DNA of 64,000 nt from Kocuria dechangensis. Its GTDB lineage: Bacteria; Actinomycetota; Actinomycetes; Actinomycetales; Micrococcaceae. The DNA is taken from positions 186,001-250,000 of the forward strand of contig NZ_BMEQ01000001.1 of assembly GCF_014636775.1 (NCBI RefSeq), given 5' to 3'. The translations under genes and the position numbers were made by a program. Below, piece after piece: positions 25,703 through 34,348 of this stretch. Under the pieces are notes generated by a model. That model worked only from the letters and a program-made list of their open reading frames with translations, did not search any database and was not told where the DNA came from. Each line of letters starts with the position of its first letter. The stretch's first letter is position 1.

Positions 25703-26272
25703 ATGAGCTCTTCCGGCAGTTCCTCGCGCCGCTGCTCCCGCCAGACCTGCACGCGGGACGCGGTCACGACCCTCACCTACGTGTACTCGGACTCCACCGC
25801 GGTGGTCGGGCCGCTCGCGGCGCACGCCGAGCCGCACGCCTACGACCTGTGCGCGGTGCACGCCGACCGCCTCACCGTTCCCCGGGGCTGGCGCGTGGTC
25901 CGGCTGGAGCTGCCCGAGGCGCTCACCCGCCGGGACGACCTCGACGCCGTGGCGGAGGCCGTCCGCGAGCCCGAGCCCGCCCCGGCCGTCCGGGAGCGCC
26001 CGCGCGCGGCCCTGCGGGACGTCTCCCTCCCGCGCCCGCCCGCCCGCCGCGGCGGGACGGCGGCCCGCACCGGCGCTGCCGTCGAGGCCGGCCCCCGCAC
26101 GCCCGGCGCCCTGACGCCCGGCGCCCTGACGCCCGGCGCCCTGACGCCCGGCGCCCTGACGTCCGGCGCCGGGGAGCACGACGTCCCGGAGCACGACGTC
26201 CCGCTGCCCGAGGCGCTGCGCAGGCCGCACCTCCGCCGCCCTGCCGCCGGGCAGGAGCCCGCCGGGTGCTGA
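25703..26272 (+). CDS. DUF3499 protein with internal pentapeptide repeat
   Basis: A 189-residue protein. The first 70 residues are the actinobacterial DUF3499 domain: RRCSRQTC and YDLCAVH place Cys and His residues like a small zinc-binding fold, and TLTYVYSDSTAVVGPLA is the diagnostic strand region. The function is unknown, but linkage to whiB2 is conserved. The C-terminal half is low-complexity Arg/Pro-rich sequence and holds four exact TPGAL repeats plus a variant. It starts 14 nt after whiB, with a TAGTTT hexamer six nt before the ATG, so it may be leaderless as well as reached by read-through. Confidence 0.88.
   Translation: MSSSGSSSRRCSRQTCTRDAVTTLTYVYSDSTAVVGPLAAHAEPHAYDLCAVHADRLTVPRGWRVVRLELPEALTRRDDLDAVAEAVREPEPAPAVRERPRAALRDVSLPRPPARRGGTAARTGAAVEAGPRTPGALTPGALTPGALTPGALTSGAGEHDVPEHDVPLPEALRRPHLRRPAAGQEPAGC
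26099..26173 (+). repeat. 15-bp tandem repeat inside DUF3499 gene
   Basis: Four exact copies of ACGCCCGGCGCCCTG (26099-26158) and a degenerate fifth. The unit is a multiple of three, so copy-number change keeps the reading frame. Confidence 0.9.
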
Positions 26273-26534
26273 GCCCGTCCCCGCGCCGCGTCCGCCCGTG
26301 CGCCGGGCACTTTGCTGTGCCGCGTCCGTCCGTACGGTGACCCGGTCCCCGTGCCGACCCTCCCGTGCGACCCGGGTGGTCGCGCCCGCGGATGTCTCCG
26401 GGGTCGCGGAATCACGGCGCCGTCCCCCGCGCGGGGGCCTGTGCGCCCGCCGCGTTGTCCCCTAGGATGAGGCGCAGACCGCGCCTGCCCGGCGCGGAGG
26501 CTCTTCCCCCCGGAGCACCCAGGAGTCCCCCCCC

Positions 26535-26855
26535 ATGTCTGTCCTTGCAACGACGCGGACGGCGCAGCAGCCCCTCCACCAGGGCCTCACCGAGCCGGTC
26601 CGTCCTGCGGTCGCCGAGGCCCACGGTGCTCGTCCGGCCCCGTGGGCCTCGGCCGCCACCGGACTGGACCCCGAGCCACGCGCCGAGACGCCTCTCGATC
26701 CAGCCTTCTTCGCGCTGCTGCGCTGTCCCCTCACGGGAGGGGTCCTCGTCCCGGTGGACGCCGACCGGCTGATGAGCGACCGGCCCTTCCGGGACGGCGT
26801 CCACCCCGTCTACCCGGTCCTCAACGGGATCGCCTGCCTCGCGCCCGTGCGCTGA
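26535..26855 (+). CDS. Trm112-like zinc-ribbon protein
   Basis: A 106-residue protein whose C-terminal 55 residues form a Trm112/YcaR-like domain (FFALLRCPLTGG, YPVLNGIACLAPVR). Only one of the usual CxxC cysteines is present at the first site, common in bacterial members. Eukaryotic Trm112 activates methyltransferases; the bacterial role is not established. The first 50 residues are a variable, Ala/Pro-rich extension. AGGAG lies about ten nt before the ATG. TAGGAT at 26463 is a possible -10. Confidence 0.8.
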   Translation: MSVLATTRTAQQPLHQGLTEPVRPAVAEAHGARPAPWASAATGLDPEPRAETPLDPAFFALLRCPLTGGVLVPVDADRLMSDRPFRDGVHPVYPVLNGIACLAPVR

Positions 26856-26990
26856 GGCCCCGCTGAGCGCCCGCTGAAGCTCCGCCGAGGACGCCTGCGG
26901 CTGGGGAGGATGCGGCTGGGTAGGATCGGACCTGCCGTGCGGGCCCCGCCCGCGCGGCGTCCGACGCTCTCGACCCGAAGGACCCCTCCC

Positions 26991-27983
26991 GTGGCCCCCT
27001 CCACCAACGACCAGGCCCCCTGGCAGCAGCAGGACCGCGCCGCCGCGACGGCCGACGAGCCCCGGGAGGAGCCGGTGTGGACCGGTCTGCTGCCCGCAGT
27101 CGCCCCGGCCGGGCCGCCGGCCGAGGAGCAGCCCGGGGACGAACGCTCCCGCGCCTCCTCCGGTCCCGTCGACGCCTCCGGTCCCGTTGCGTCCGACCCG
27201 GAGGACGAGGACGACGACGCCCGCCGCCGCACCGCCCTGCGCCAGCAGGCCGTCGCCGACGAGCCGCGGTTCCCCCGGCTCCAGCAGGTGTTCCTCGCCG
27301 TGGTGCTGCCCCTGGTCCTGCTGGGGCTGGCCGTGCGCGTCGTGGCGACGCCCCTGTTCCTGTGGCTCGAGTACCACCGTCCCGGCTTCCCCGCGGATCC
27401 CCAGGGCTTCACGACCGACGAGCGGATGGTCTTCGGCTCCTACGGCCTGGACTACGTCCTCAACTGGGCCCCTCCCGGTTTCCTGGGCGGGCTCGAGGAC
27501 GCGGACGGCGCGCAGCTGTTCCTGTCCTCCGAGGTCGCCCACATGACCGACGTGAAGATCGTGCTGCAGGTGGCTCTCACCGTGGTCCTCGTCCTGGGGC
27601 TGCTGGCGGTGCTGTCCGCCCTCTACCTGCGGGCCAAGGCCCCCAGGGCGGCGTCCGGGGCCCTGTTCTTCGGCTCGTGGCTCACCGTGGTGCTGCTGGT
27701 GCTGCTGGCGGTGGCCGCCGTCCTGGGCTGGCAGCAGTTCTTCGCGCTGTTCCACTCCCTGTTCTTCGCGGACGGCACCTGGACGTTCCGGGCCACGGAC
27801 ACCCTCATCCGGCTGTACCCCACGCAGTTCTGGATGGACGCCGCGATCGCGGTGGGCGTGCTGGCCCTGCTCGGGGCGCTCGCGGTCATGGCCGCCACGT
27901 GGCCCACGGCGTTCCGCCGGCACCGGGCCCTGGACCGGGTGCGCCGCCGCCAGGAGCTGAAGCGGCGGCTGGCCGGGCGCTGA
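26991..27983 (+). CDS. DUF1461 (TIGR01906) integral membrane protein
   Basis: A 330-residue protein. A disordered, acidic 100-residue N-terminus is followed by four membrane helices at about residues 100-122, 195-220, 235-255 and 295-315. The FHSLFFADGTWTF...DTLIRLYPTQFW motif before the last helix is the hallmark of DUF1461/TIGR01906; the LDYVLNW segment also fits. The function is unknown. GTG at 26991 has AAGGA nine nt upstream; an in-frame ATG at 26910 has no ribosome site. It ends at a strong terminator shared with the convergent pmt gene. Confidence 0.85.
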   Translation: MAPSTNDQAPWQQQDRAAATADEPREEPVWTGLLPAVAPAGPPAEEQPGDERSRASSGPVDASGPVASDPEDEDDDARRRTALRQQAVADEPRFPRLQQVFLAVVLPLVLLGLAVRVVATPLFLWLEYHRPGFPADPQGFTTDERMVFGSYGLDYVLNWAPPGFLGGLEDADGAQLFLSSEVAHMTDVKIVLQVALTVVLVLGLLAVLSALYLRAKAPRAASGALFFGSWLTVVLLVLLAVAAVLGWQQFFALFHSLFFADGTWTFRATDTLIRLYPTQFWMDAAIAVGVLALLGALAVMAATWPTAFRRHRALDRVRRRQELKRRLAGR

Positions 27984-27987
27984 GCCG

Positions 27988-28030
27988 GCACGGGCCCGGG
28001 GACGTCCCGGAGGCGTCCCCGGGCCCGTGC
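27988..28030. terminator. bidirectional 17-bp hairpin terminator, DUF1461 / pmt
   Basis: Arms 27988-28004 and 28014-28030 are perfectly complementary with a nine-nt loop, between the convergent stops. The flanking CTGAGCC/GGCTCAG around the stop codons can extend the stem. Confidence 0.8.
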
Positions 28031-28037
28031 CCGCGGC

Positions 28038-29687
28038 TCAGATCCAGCTCTTGAACCACATCCGCTGCTGCCACTGCTCGTAGGGGATGGTCTCCGCGAA
28101 CCAGATGGGCGCGAAGTGCGCGCTCACCAGCAGCGCCGTGGCCGTGAACAGGCCCACCACCAGGATCCCCGCCCGCCGCCGGGCCACCGGGTCCCCGCGG
28201 CGCCCGAGGACGAGCCCCAGCATCCCGGCGAGCATCAGCATGAGGTACGGCTGGAACGGCAGCGCGTAGAAGAAGTACATGGTGCGCTCGGGGTACAGCA
28301 GCCAGGGGACGTACCCGGCGGCGAACACGCCCAGCAGCGCACCGGCGCGCCAGTCACGGCGCACCGCCCACAACCAGACGGCCACGAGGACGGCGGCGAT
28401 CGCCGTCCACCACAGCAGCGGGTTGCCGATGTTGAGGATGGCCTGGGAGCAGTGCTCCACGGCGCAGCCGTCGACGCCGGGCTCCGGGGAGTCGTAGTGG
28501 TACGAGGTGGGCCGGCCCAGGGTCAGCCACAGCCAGGGCAGGGCCTCGTAGGAGTGCGGGGTGCCCAGGCCGCTGTGGAAGCCGTAGGCGGAGACGTGGT
28601 AGGCCCACAGCGAGCGCAGCGGCGCGGGCAGCCACGCCACGCCCTCGCCGGGGTGCTCCGCGGCCCAGTTCCGGTCGTACGCCCCCGACGACGCGAACCA
28701 GCCCGCCCACGTCAGCACGTAGGCCGCCAGTCCCGTCCCGACGACGGCGCCGAAGGCGGGCACCCCGTCCATGAGCACCCCGGCCCGGACCCAGTGCCGG
28801 ATCCCGGCCGCGCGGCGGGCGTTGAGGTCCCAGAGGACCGTGAGGATCCCCAGGCCCGCTACGAGGAACAGGGCGCTCCACTTCACGCCGACCGCGAGCC
28901 CGCAGGCCACCCCGGCGGCGACCCGCCACCACCGCACGCCCAGCCACGGCCCCCACGAGAGCCGGCGCAGCAGCTCGGCGTCGGAGGCGCGGGCCGCCTC
29001 GTGCGGGGGCACGCCCAGCCGCTCCGCGAGCCGGCGCCGGCCGTGGGACCGGTCCAGCAGGAGCAGGACGAAGGCCAGCAGCACGAAGAACATCAGGAAG
29101 ACGTCCAGCAGCGCGAGCCGTGACTGGACGAGGTGGAGCCCGTCGACCGCCGTGAACAGGCCCGCGAGCGTGGCGACCGTCACGGAGCGGAAGAGCAGCC
29201 ACCCGGCCGCGCAGACCAGGGCGACGGAGAGGGTCCCGACCAGGGCCGCGGAGAACCGCCAGCCGAAGGGGTCGTCCGCCCCGAACAGCCACATCCCGAA
29301 GGCGATCAGCCACTTCCCGACCGGCGGGTGGACCACGTACGACGGTCCCGCCAGCGGCTCCGGGTGCGTGCCCGCCACGAACTGCTCGTCGGCCCCGTCG
29401 GGCCACTCCCGCTCGTAGCCGTGGAGCAGCAGCGAGTACGAGTCCTTGACGTAGTAGGTCTCGTCGAACACGATCGCGTCCGGGTGGGACAGGTGCCAGA
29501 AGCGCAGCACGCCGCCGAGCACCACGACCAGCAGCGGCGCCAGCCACGCGAGCGGCGCCGCCGCGGACGGCCCCGGGAGCAGCCGGGCCCGCAGGGCGTC
29601 CGGGTCGAGGGAGCGGCGCAGGGTGGTCACGAGGGGCACCGGTCGCGTCGCCGGGGCCCGGGCCGGGGTGCGCACCGAGGAACTCAC
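28038..29687 (-). CDS. dolichyl-phosphate-mannose--protein mannosyltransferase (Pmt)
   Basis: A 549-residue GT39 membrane glycosyltransferase. It transfers mannose from polyprenyl-phosphomannose to Ser/Thr of secreted proteins. The FDETYYVKDSYSLLLHGYE segment holds the DE pair of the first external loop; VVHPPVGKWLIAFGMWLFG, QSRLALLDVFLMFF and the C-terminal YFFYALPFQPYLMLMLAG are family signatures. About ten membrane helices can be counted. It is divergent from rsmI, exactly as Rv1002c and Rv1003. GTG at 29687 is preferred, seven nt after TACGAT. An ATG three codons upstream (29696) overlaps that hexamer. Confidence 0.93.
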   Translation of the reverse strand: MSSSVRTPARAPATRPVPLVTTLRRSLDPDALRARLLPGPSAAAPLAWLAPLLVVVLGGVLRFWHLSHPDAIVFDETYYVKDSYSLLLHGYEREWPDGADEQFVAGTHPEPLAGPSYVVHPPVGKWLIAFGMWLFGADDPFGWRFSAALVGTLSVALVCAAGWLLFRSVTVATLAGLFTAVDGLHLVQSRLALLDVFLMFFVLLAFVLLLLDRSHGRRRLAERLGVPPHEAARASDAELLRRLSWGPWLGVRWWRVAAGVACGLAVGVKWSALFLVAGLGILTVLWDLNARRAAGIRHWVRAGVLMDGVPAFGAVVGTGLAAYVLTWAGWFASSGAYDRNWAAEHPGEGVAWLPAPLRSLWAYHVSAYGFHSGLGTPHSYEALPWLWLTLGRPTSYHYDSPEPGVDGCAVEHCSQAILNIGNPLLWWTAIAAVLVAVWLWAVRRDWRAGALLGVFAAGYVPWLLYPERTMYFFYALPFQPYLMLMLAGMLGLVLGRRGDPVARRRAGILVVGLFTATALLVSAHFAPIWFAETIPYEQWQQRMWFKSWI

Positions 29688-29694
29688 GCTTGTC

Positions 29695-29700
29695 ATCGTA
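29695..29700 (-). promoter_or_regulatory. leaderless -10 (TACGAT) for pmt
   Basis: TACGAT on the minus strand, seven nt, then GTG at 29687. It overlaps the alternative ATG start. Confidence 0.5.
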
Positions 29701-29770
29701 GGGGACGGGCCCCGGCGGTCCGCGGAGCCCCGGGGCACGGGCGGCGGGACCCGCCCGCGGGACCGAGCCG

Positions 29771-29776
29771 TAGAGT
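29771..29776 (+). promoter_or_regulatory. leaderless -10 (TAGAGT) for rsmI
   Basis: TAGAGT, six nt, then GTG at 29783, in the 95-nt divergent gap shared with pmt. Confidence 0.55.
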
Positions 29777-29782
29777 GGAGCC

Positions 29783-30712
29783 GTGCACACGGAACCCCAC
29801 GACGACGCCCCTCCCGCCTCGACCGAGGACCGCCCCGGCGGCCCCGCCGGACCGGAGGGGACGGGACAGGTCGTGCTGGCGGGCACGCCGATCGGCAACC
29901 TGGGGGACGCCTCGCCCCGGCTGCGGGAGGCGCTGGAGACCGCCGACGTCCTGGCCGTCGAGGACACCCGGCGGCTGCGCCGGCTCACCGCGGGCCTCGG
30001 CGTCACGACCCGCGGGCGCGTGATCACCCACCACGAGCACAACGAGGCCGGCCGCGTCGCCGAGCTGCTGGACGCCGTCCGGGAGGGCCGCACCGTCCTG
30101 GTCCTCTCCGACGCCGGGATGCCCACCGTCTCGGACCCCGGCTACCGCCTCGCGGAGGCCGCCGCGGCCGAGGGCCTGCTGGTCACGGCCGTCCCCGGGC
30201 CCTCGGCGGTGCTCACGGCGCTCGCCGTGTCCGGGCTGCCCACGGACCGCTTCACGTTCGAGGGCTTCCTCCCGCGCCGGAGCTCGGACCGCGCCGCCCG
30301 GCTCGCGGAGCTCCACGGCGAGCGCCGCACCATGGTCTTCTACGAGGCCCCGCACCGGCTCGAGACCATGCTCACCGCCCTGCGGGACGCCTTCGGCGCC
30401 GAGCGCCGGGCCGTCGTGGCGCGGGAGCTCACCAAGCTGCACGAGGAGGTCGTGCGCGGCACCCTGACGGAGCTCGTCGCCTGGTGCGCCGAGGGCCAGG
30501 TGCGCGGGGAGATCGCCGTCGTCGTCGCGGGCGCCCCCGCCCCCGAGGCCGCCCGCCCGGAGGACCTCGTGGGGGAGGTCGAGGAGCTGGTGGCCGGCGG
30601 CGTCCGGCTCAAGGACGCCGCCGGCCGGGTGGCCGAGCGCTCGGGGGTGGGCAAGCGCGAGCTCTACGAGACCGTGCTCGGCGCCCGCAAGGACCGCGTC
30701 ACCGGCCCGTGA
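29783..30712 (+). CDS. rsmI: 16S rRNA (cytidine1402-2'-O)-methyltransferase RsmI
   Basis: A 309-residue SAM-dependent tetrapyrrole-methylase-fold enzyme that 2-prime-O-methylates C1402 in the ribosomal P site. GTPIGNLGDASPRL at the start of the domain, VEDTRRLRRL, HEHNE, LVLSDAGMPTVSDPGYRL and TFEGFLPRR are the RsmI motifs. The first 30 residues are a variable Pro/Gly-rich leader. The GTG at 29783 lies six nt after TAGAGT, so the mRNA is probably leaderless. The 3-prime end overlaps the convergent transglutaminase-like gene by 14 nt. Confidence 0.95.
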   Translation: MHTEPHDDAPPASTEDRPGGPAGPEGTGQVVLAGTPIGNLGDASPRLREALETADVLAVEDTRRLRRLTAGLGVTTRGRVITHHEHNEAGRVAELLDAVREGRTVLVLSDAGMPTVSDPGYRLAEAAAAEGLLVTAVPGPSAVLTALAVSGLPTDRFTFEGFLPRRSSDRAARLAELHGERRTMVFYEAPHRLETMLTALRDAFGAERRAVVARELTKLHEEVVRGTLTELVAWCAEGQVRGEIAVVVAGAPAPEAARPEDLVGEVEELVAGGVRLKDAAGRVAERSGVGKRELYETVLGARKDRVTGP

Positions 30713-32981
30713 CCGAGCGCGGGAACCACCGGGCCCGGCGCGCGGTGGTCCCGCCGGCCGCCGCCAGGGCGTCCCGGACGGCGGCCAGGTCCGACGGCTC
30801 CGCCGCCGGGGCCCACCGCTCCCCGGCCGGGGCGTAGAGGGCCCGCTCGACGTCCCGCCCGACCCGGCCCAGGGGCTCGGCCGCCGCGGGCGCCGCGGCC
30901 GCGAGCCGGTCGACGAAGACCCGCGGGGTCTCGGCCGCGGCGCGGGACAGGCCGTGGTCGGTGGCCAGGTCCTCGATCTCCGCCCACGCGGCGAGCGCCC
31001 GCTCCGGCGCGGGGGCCGTCCCGTCGCCGAGCAGCCGGGCGCGTCCGGCCCGGCGCCGCTCCCGCACGGTCCGCGGCGCGGCGAGCAGCAGCGCGAGCAG
31101 CGCCGCGGCAACCGCGGCGGCGAGCCACGGCAGCCAGCCCGGGACGCCCTCCTCGGGCGTGCCGGCCCCCTGCTCCGGCGCCCGCTGCGGGGCCGTGGCG
31201 GAGGGGTCGGCCTGGGCGGTGTCCGCCGGGGCCGGGTCGGAGGCGCCGCCGGTGGGCCGCGCCGACGCCTCGGCGCCCTCCTCCGAGGACTCCGCCGGGG
31301 ACTGGGCCGCGTAGCCGGGGACGTCCGCGGTGCCGGGGGTCGGCTCGAAGCGCACCCAGCCGACGCCCTCGAACCACAGCTCGGGCCACGCGTGGGCGTC
31401 CCGGGGCAGGACCTCCACGGACGGTCCGTCCTCCGGGGTGCCCGGGAAGGGGCTGCCCGGGTCGGAGGGCGGGAGGTAGCCGACGGCGACGCGGGCCGGG
31501 ATGCCGAGCTCGCGGGCCATGACCGCCATCGCGGGGGCGAAGTGCCCGGAGTAGCCGGTGCGCCGCTCCAGGAACTCCTCCAGGGAGGCCATGCCGCCGG
31601 CGTCGTAGCCCTCGGCGAGGGGGAGGCCCACGTCGTAGCGGAACTCCTCCGAGCGCAGCCACTCCTGCAGGGCGAGCGCCTGGTCGAACGCGCTGCCCTC
31701 GTCCCCGGCCTGCGCGCGCGCGGCCTCCCGCAGGGCCGCCGGGGTGCCGTCGGGCAGCGCCCGGAACGGGTCCAGCTCGGGCGTGCCCGGCGCGGCGGGA
31801 GCCGCCCGCAGCGCGTCGGCGGTGGGCCGCGGCGCCACGGAGCGGACCTCGTAGCCGGTCCCGGCGGGCGGGACCCGGTCCCCCCGCACGGTCAGGTCGC
31901 GGGGGTTCCAGGCCCAGCCGCCGCCCTCGAGACCGTCGATCCCCACCGCGGCCCAGGGCAGCGGCAGCCAGCGGCCGGACCAGTCGCGCAGCCGCACCCC
32001 GGTCGTCTCCTCCGGCCCGGAGCCCACCGGCGTGAGCGCGGTCCCGCCGAGCTCCGCGAGGTCGGGGTCCAGGTCCGTGGCCGTGGGGAACCACTCCTCG
32101 CCCGAGAAGTCCTCGAGGGTGAGCACCCGCAGCAGCCCGGGCTCGCCCGAGGCGGTCGTGTACTCGAGGAGGGGGAGCTGCTCGGGCGAGCGCAGGTCCT
32201 GGCCGATCCCGCGCAGCGGCCCCACCCCGGCGGCGCGGTCGGAGGCGAGGCCGCTGCCCTGCGGGAACGCGCCGTTGACGAAGCCCGGCACCACCGCGGG
32301 CAGGACCAGGGCGACGGCCAGGACCCCGGAGCCCACCACTGCGGCGCGCGCCCAGCTGCCCGGCGCGGGGGTGGTGCGGGGCTCGCGGGCGGCGCCCCAG
32401 CGGCGGCCGCCGGCGAGCAGCAGCAGGGCCGCCAGCGCGGCGGCGGCCGCCCCGGCGGCGCCCACGCTGCCGGGCAGCACGAGCGCCGGGACGACCAGGA
32501 CGGCCAGCACGCCGAGCGCGCTGACCGCGGGCAGGCGCAGTCCCACGAGCACGGTCTCCACGAACAGGGTCACGAGCCCGGCGCCCAGGGCGGTCACGAA
32601 CTCCAGGCCCCGCCCGGGCGGGTACGGCGCCGGGTGGGCCGCCGCCGCGGCGCCGGCCTCCGCCCAGAGGGTCTCCGCCAGGGCCAGGCTGCCCGGCGTG
32701 GGGACGACGCCCAGCAGGGAGGGCTCGCGCAGGAACAGCACCGTGAGGACGAGCGCGAGGGCACCGGCGCCGAACACCGGCGCCAGCAGGGACGGCAGGC
32801 CGAAGGCCCGGGCGGTGCCGGTGGCGGCCACGACCGCGAGCACGGCCAGCACCGCGCCGGGCACCCACCCGGGGCTGGCGAGGACCCCGCCCAGCGACAC
32901 CAGGCCGAGGAGGACGGCGAGCAGCACCGTGCCGGCGAGAGCCGCGGCCGAGCGGGCCGGGCGTTCCGGGGCGGCGCTCAC
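30699..32981 (-). CDS. transglutaminase-like membrane protein, Cys-to-Ser in active site
   Basis: A 760-residue protein of the DUF3488/TgpA type. About six membrane helices lie in residues 1-230, an extracytoplasmic transglutaminase-like core spans about 400-560, and a membrane helix near 635-655 precedes a cytoplasmic tail. In the core the expected catalytic Cys is replaced by Ser478 in RRTGYSGHFAPAM (codon TCC at 31550-31548). The His (H530 in RDAHAWPELWF) and FEPTPG segment remain. Proteolytic or transglutaminase activity is therefore doubtful. GTG at 32981 overlaps the DUF58 stop as GTGA, making it the third gene of a coupled moxR-DUF58-transglutaminase operon. Confidence 0.9.
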   Translation of the reverse strand: MSAAPERPARSAAALAGTVLLAVLLGLVSLGGVLASPGWVPGAVLAVLAVVAATGTARAFGLPSLLAPVFGAGALALVLTVLFLREPSLLGVVPTPGSLALAETLWAEAGAAAAAHPAPYPPGRGLEFVTALGAGLVTLFVETVLVGLRLPAVSALGVLAVLVVPALVLPGSVGAAGAAAAALAALLLLAGGRRWGAAREPRTTPAPGSWARAAVVGSGVLAVALVLPAVVPGFVNGAFPQGSGLASDRAAGVGPLRGIGQDLRSPEQLPLLEYTTASGEPGLLRVLTLEDFSGEEWFPTATDLDPDLAELGGTALTPVGSGPEETTGVRLRDWSGRWLPLPWAAVGIDGLEGGGWAWNPRDLTVRGDRVPPAGTGYEVRSVAPRPTADALRAAPAAPGTPELDPFRALPDGTPAALREAARAQAGDEGSAFDQALALQEWLRSEEFRYDVGLPLAEGYDAGGMASLEEFLERRTGYSGHFAPAMAVMARELGIPARVAVGYLPPSDPGSPFPGTPEDGPSVEVLPRDAHAWPELWFEGVGWVRFEPTPGTADVPGYAAQSPAESSEEGAEASARPTGGASDPAPADTAQADPSATAPQRAPEQGAGTPEEGVPGWLPWLAAAVAAALLALLLAAPRTVRERRRAGRARLLGDGTAPAPERALAAWAEIEDLATDHGLSRAAAETPRVFVDRLAAAAPAAAEPLGRVGRDVERALYAPAGERWAPAAEPSDLAAVRDALAAAGGTTARRARWFPRSVTGR

Positions 32982-34348
32982 CGCGCGGCCCCGGCCGTCC
33001 GGGCGCCCGTTCCCAGGCGCGCCCACGCCTCCTCGGGGGCGGCGTCGGCGGGCACGACGACGACGGACCAGCCCGCCGCCTCGAGCACCCCGGCGCCCTC
33101 CGGCTCCCGGTCCGGGGCGGAGGCCACGAGCACGGCGCTGCCGGCGGCCGACCGCGGCGCGGCGCGCACGAGCCGGTCGGCCGCCTCCCGGCCGAGGTCG
33201 CCGGAGACCAGCAGCAGGGGGTGGACGAGCCCGTCCCGGGCGAGCCGGTCGGCCAGGGGATTCGCCGGTCCCGACCCGCCGGGCTCCGGCGCCGGCGCGC
33301 GCACGGGACGCACCCGGGACAGCCCGTGCCGGGCGTCCTCGGCGGTGTCGTCGGTCACGGCCGCGACGGCGTGCCGCGGCGCGGAGGCGTCGTCGTCCTC
33401 CCCGCCCGAGGGCAGGGGCCGGCCGAACCCGTCGAGGGCGTGCACGGCGGTGTCCCGCTGCGTCAGGTGCTCGAGCAGGGCGGCGACCAGGCCCACGGCC
33501 CACTCGAACTCCGCGGTGCTCGGCAGCACGCCCGCCCACAGCCGCCCGCCCGGCCAGGACCGCTCGTCGAGGTCCAGGACCAGGACCGTGCGGCGGGTGC
33601 TGCGCGGCTCCTCCTGGCGGACCATGAGCTTGTCCTGCTTGGCGGAGGCCGCCCAGTGCACGCGGCGCAGGGGGTCCCCGTGGCGGTACTCGCGCGTGGT
33701 GACGTTGTCCGGGCCCGGCTGCGGCAGGGCGGTCCGGGACGGGTCCGCGCCGCTGTCCCGGAGCCGGTCCGCGCTGATCTCGGGCAGCTCCACGGCGTCC
33801 GGGGCGACGTGCAGGGTGGTCCGCTCGGACACGTCGAGCAGCTCGGTGGCCAGCCCGAAGGGGTCCGCGACCCGGACGGTGGCCGGGCCCAGCTCCCACA
33901 CCCCGCGGCGGCGGGGGCGCACGGTGTAGCCGGCCGGTTCGCCGCCGGCCTCGACGCTCAGCTCCCGGTCCCCGCCCAGGGGCCCGGGCACGGTCTCGTG
34001 CACGGTGACGGCCCCGCGGTCCGGGCGGCCGCGGCGGGTGCGGTGGCGCACGCGCAGGCGCACCGCGGCGGGGTCCCCGGCCGTCACCAGCGCAGGGTCC
34101 ACGGTGCGCTTGAGCTGCACCCGCGGCTTGACGAGGTACAGGGACAGGGCGGCGAACAGGGGCGCGGAGCCGAGGAAGAGGGCCAGGGCCAGCACGTCCT
34201 TGCGGCCGAGCCACGTGGCCAGCAGCAGGCACAGCGCCCCCGCCGCCAGGAAGCCCCAGCCCCGCCCGGTGAACCGGGCGCGGGAGGCCACGGGCGGCTC
34301 GGCCCGCTCGCCCTCCTCCTGCGGTGCCCGGGCGTGCGGGCGGCTCAT
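32978..34348 (-). CDS. DUF58 domain membrane protein (MoxR-associated)
   Basis: A 456-residue protein with two membrane helices at about residues 30-72, then a beta-rich region and a DUF58 domain. The signature REYRHGDPLRRVHWAASAKQDKLMVRQEE is at about 225-255, followed by a von Willebrand A-like part (TVLVLDLDERSW). Such proteins work with MoxR ATPases and transglutaminase-like proteins in an uncharacterised envelope-associated system. The ATG at 34348 overlaps the moxR stop as ATGA, and the stop overlaps the next gene, so all three are translationally coupled. Confidence 0.92.
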   Translation of the reverse strand: MSRPHARAPQEEGERAEPPVASRARFTGRGWGFLAAGALCLLLATWLGRKDVLALALFLGSAPLFAALSLYLVKPRVQLKRTVDPALVTAGDPAAVRLRVRHRTRRGRPDRGAVTVHETVPGPLGGDRELSVEAGGEPAGYTVRPRRRGVWELGPATVRVADPFGLATELLDVSERTTLHVAPDAVELPEISADRLRDSGADPSRTALPQPGPDNVTTREYRHGDPLRRVHWAASAKQDKLMVRQEEPRSTRRTVLVLDLDERSWPGGRLWAGVLPSTAEFEWAVGLVAALLEHLTQRDTAVHALDGFGRPLPSGGEDDDASAPRHAVAAVTDDTAEDARHGLSRVRPVRAPAPEPGGSGPANPLADRLARDGLVHPLLLVSGDLGREAADRLVRAAPRSAAGSAVLVASAPDREPEGAGVLEAAGWSVVVVPADAAPEEAWARLGTGARTAGAAR

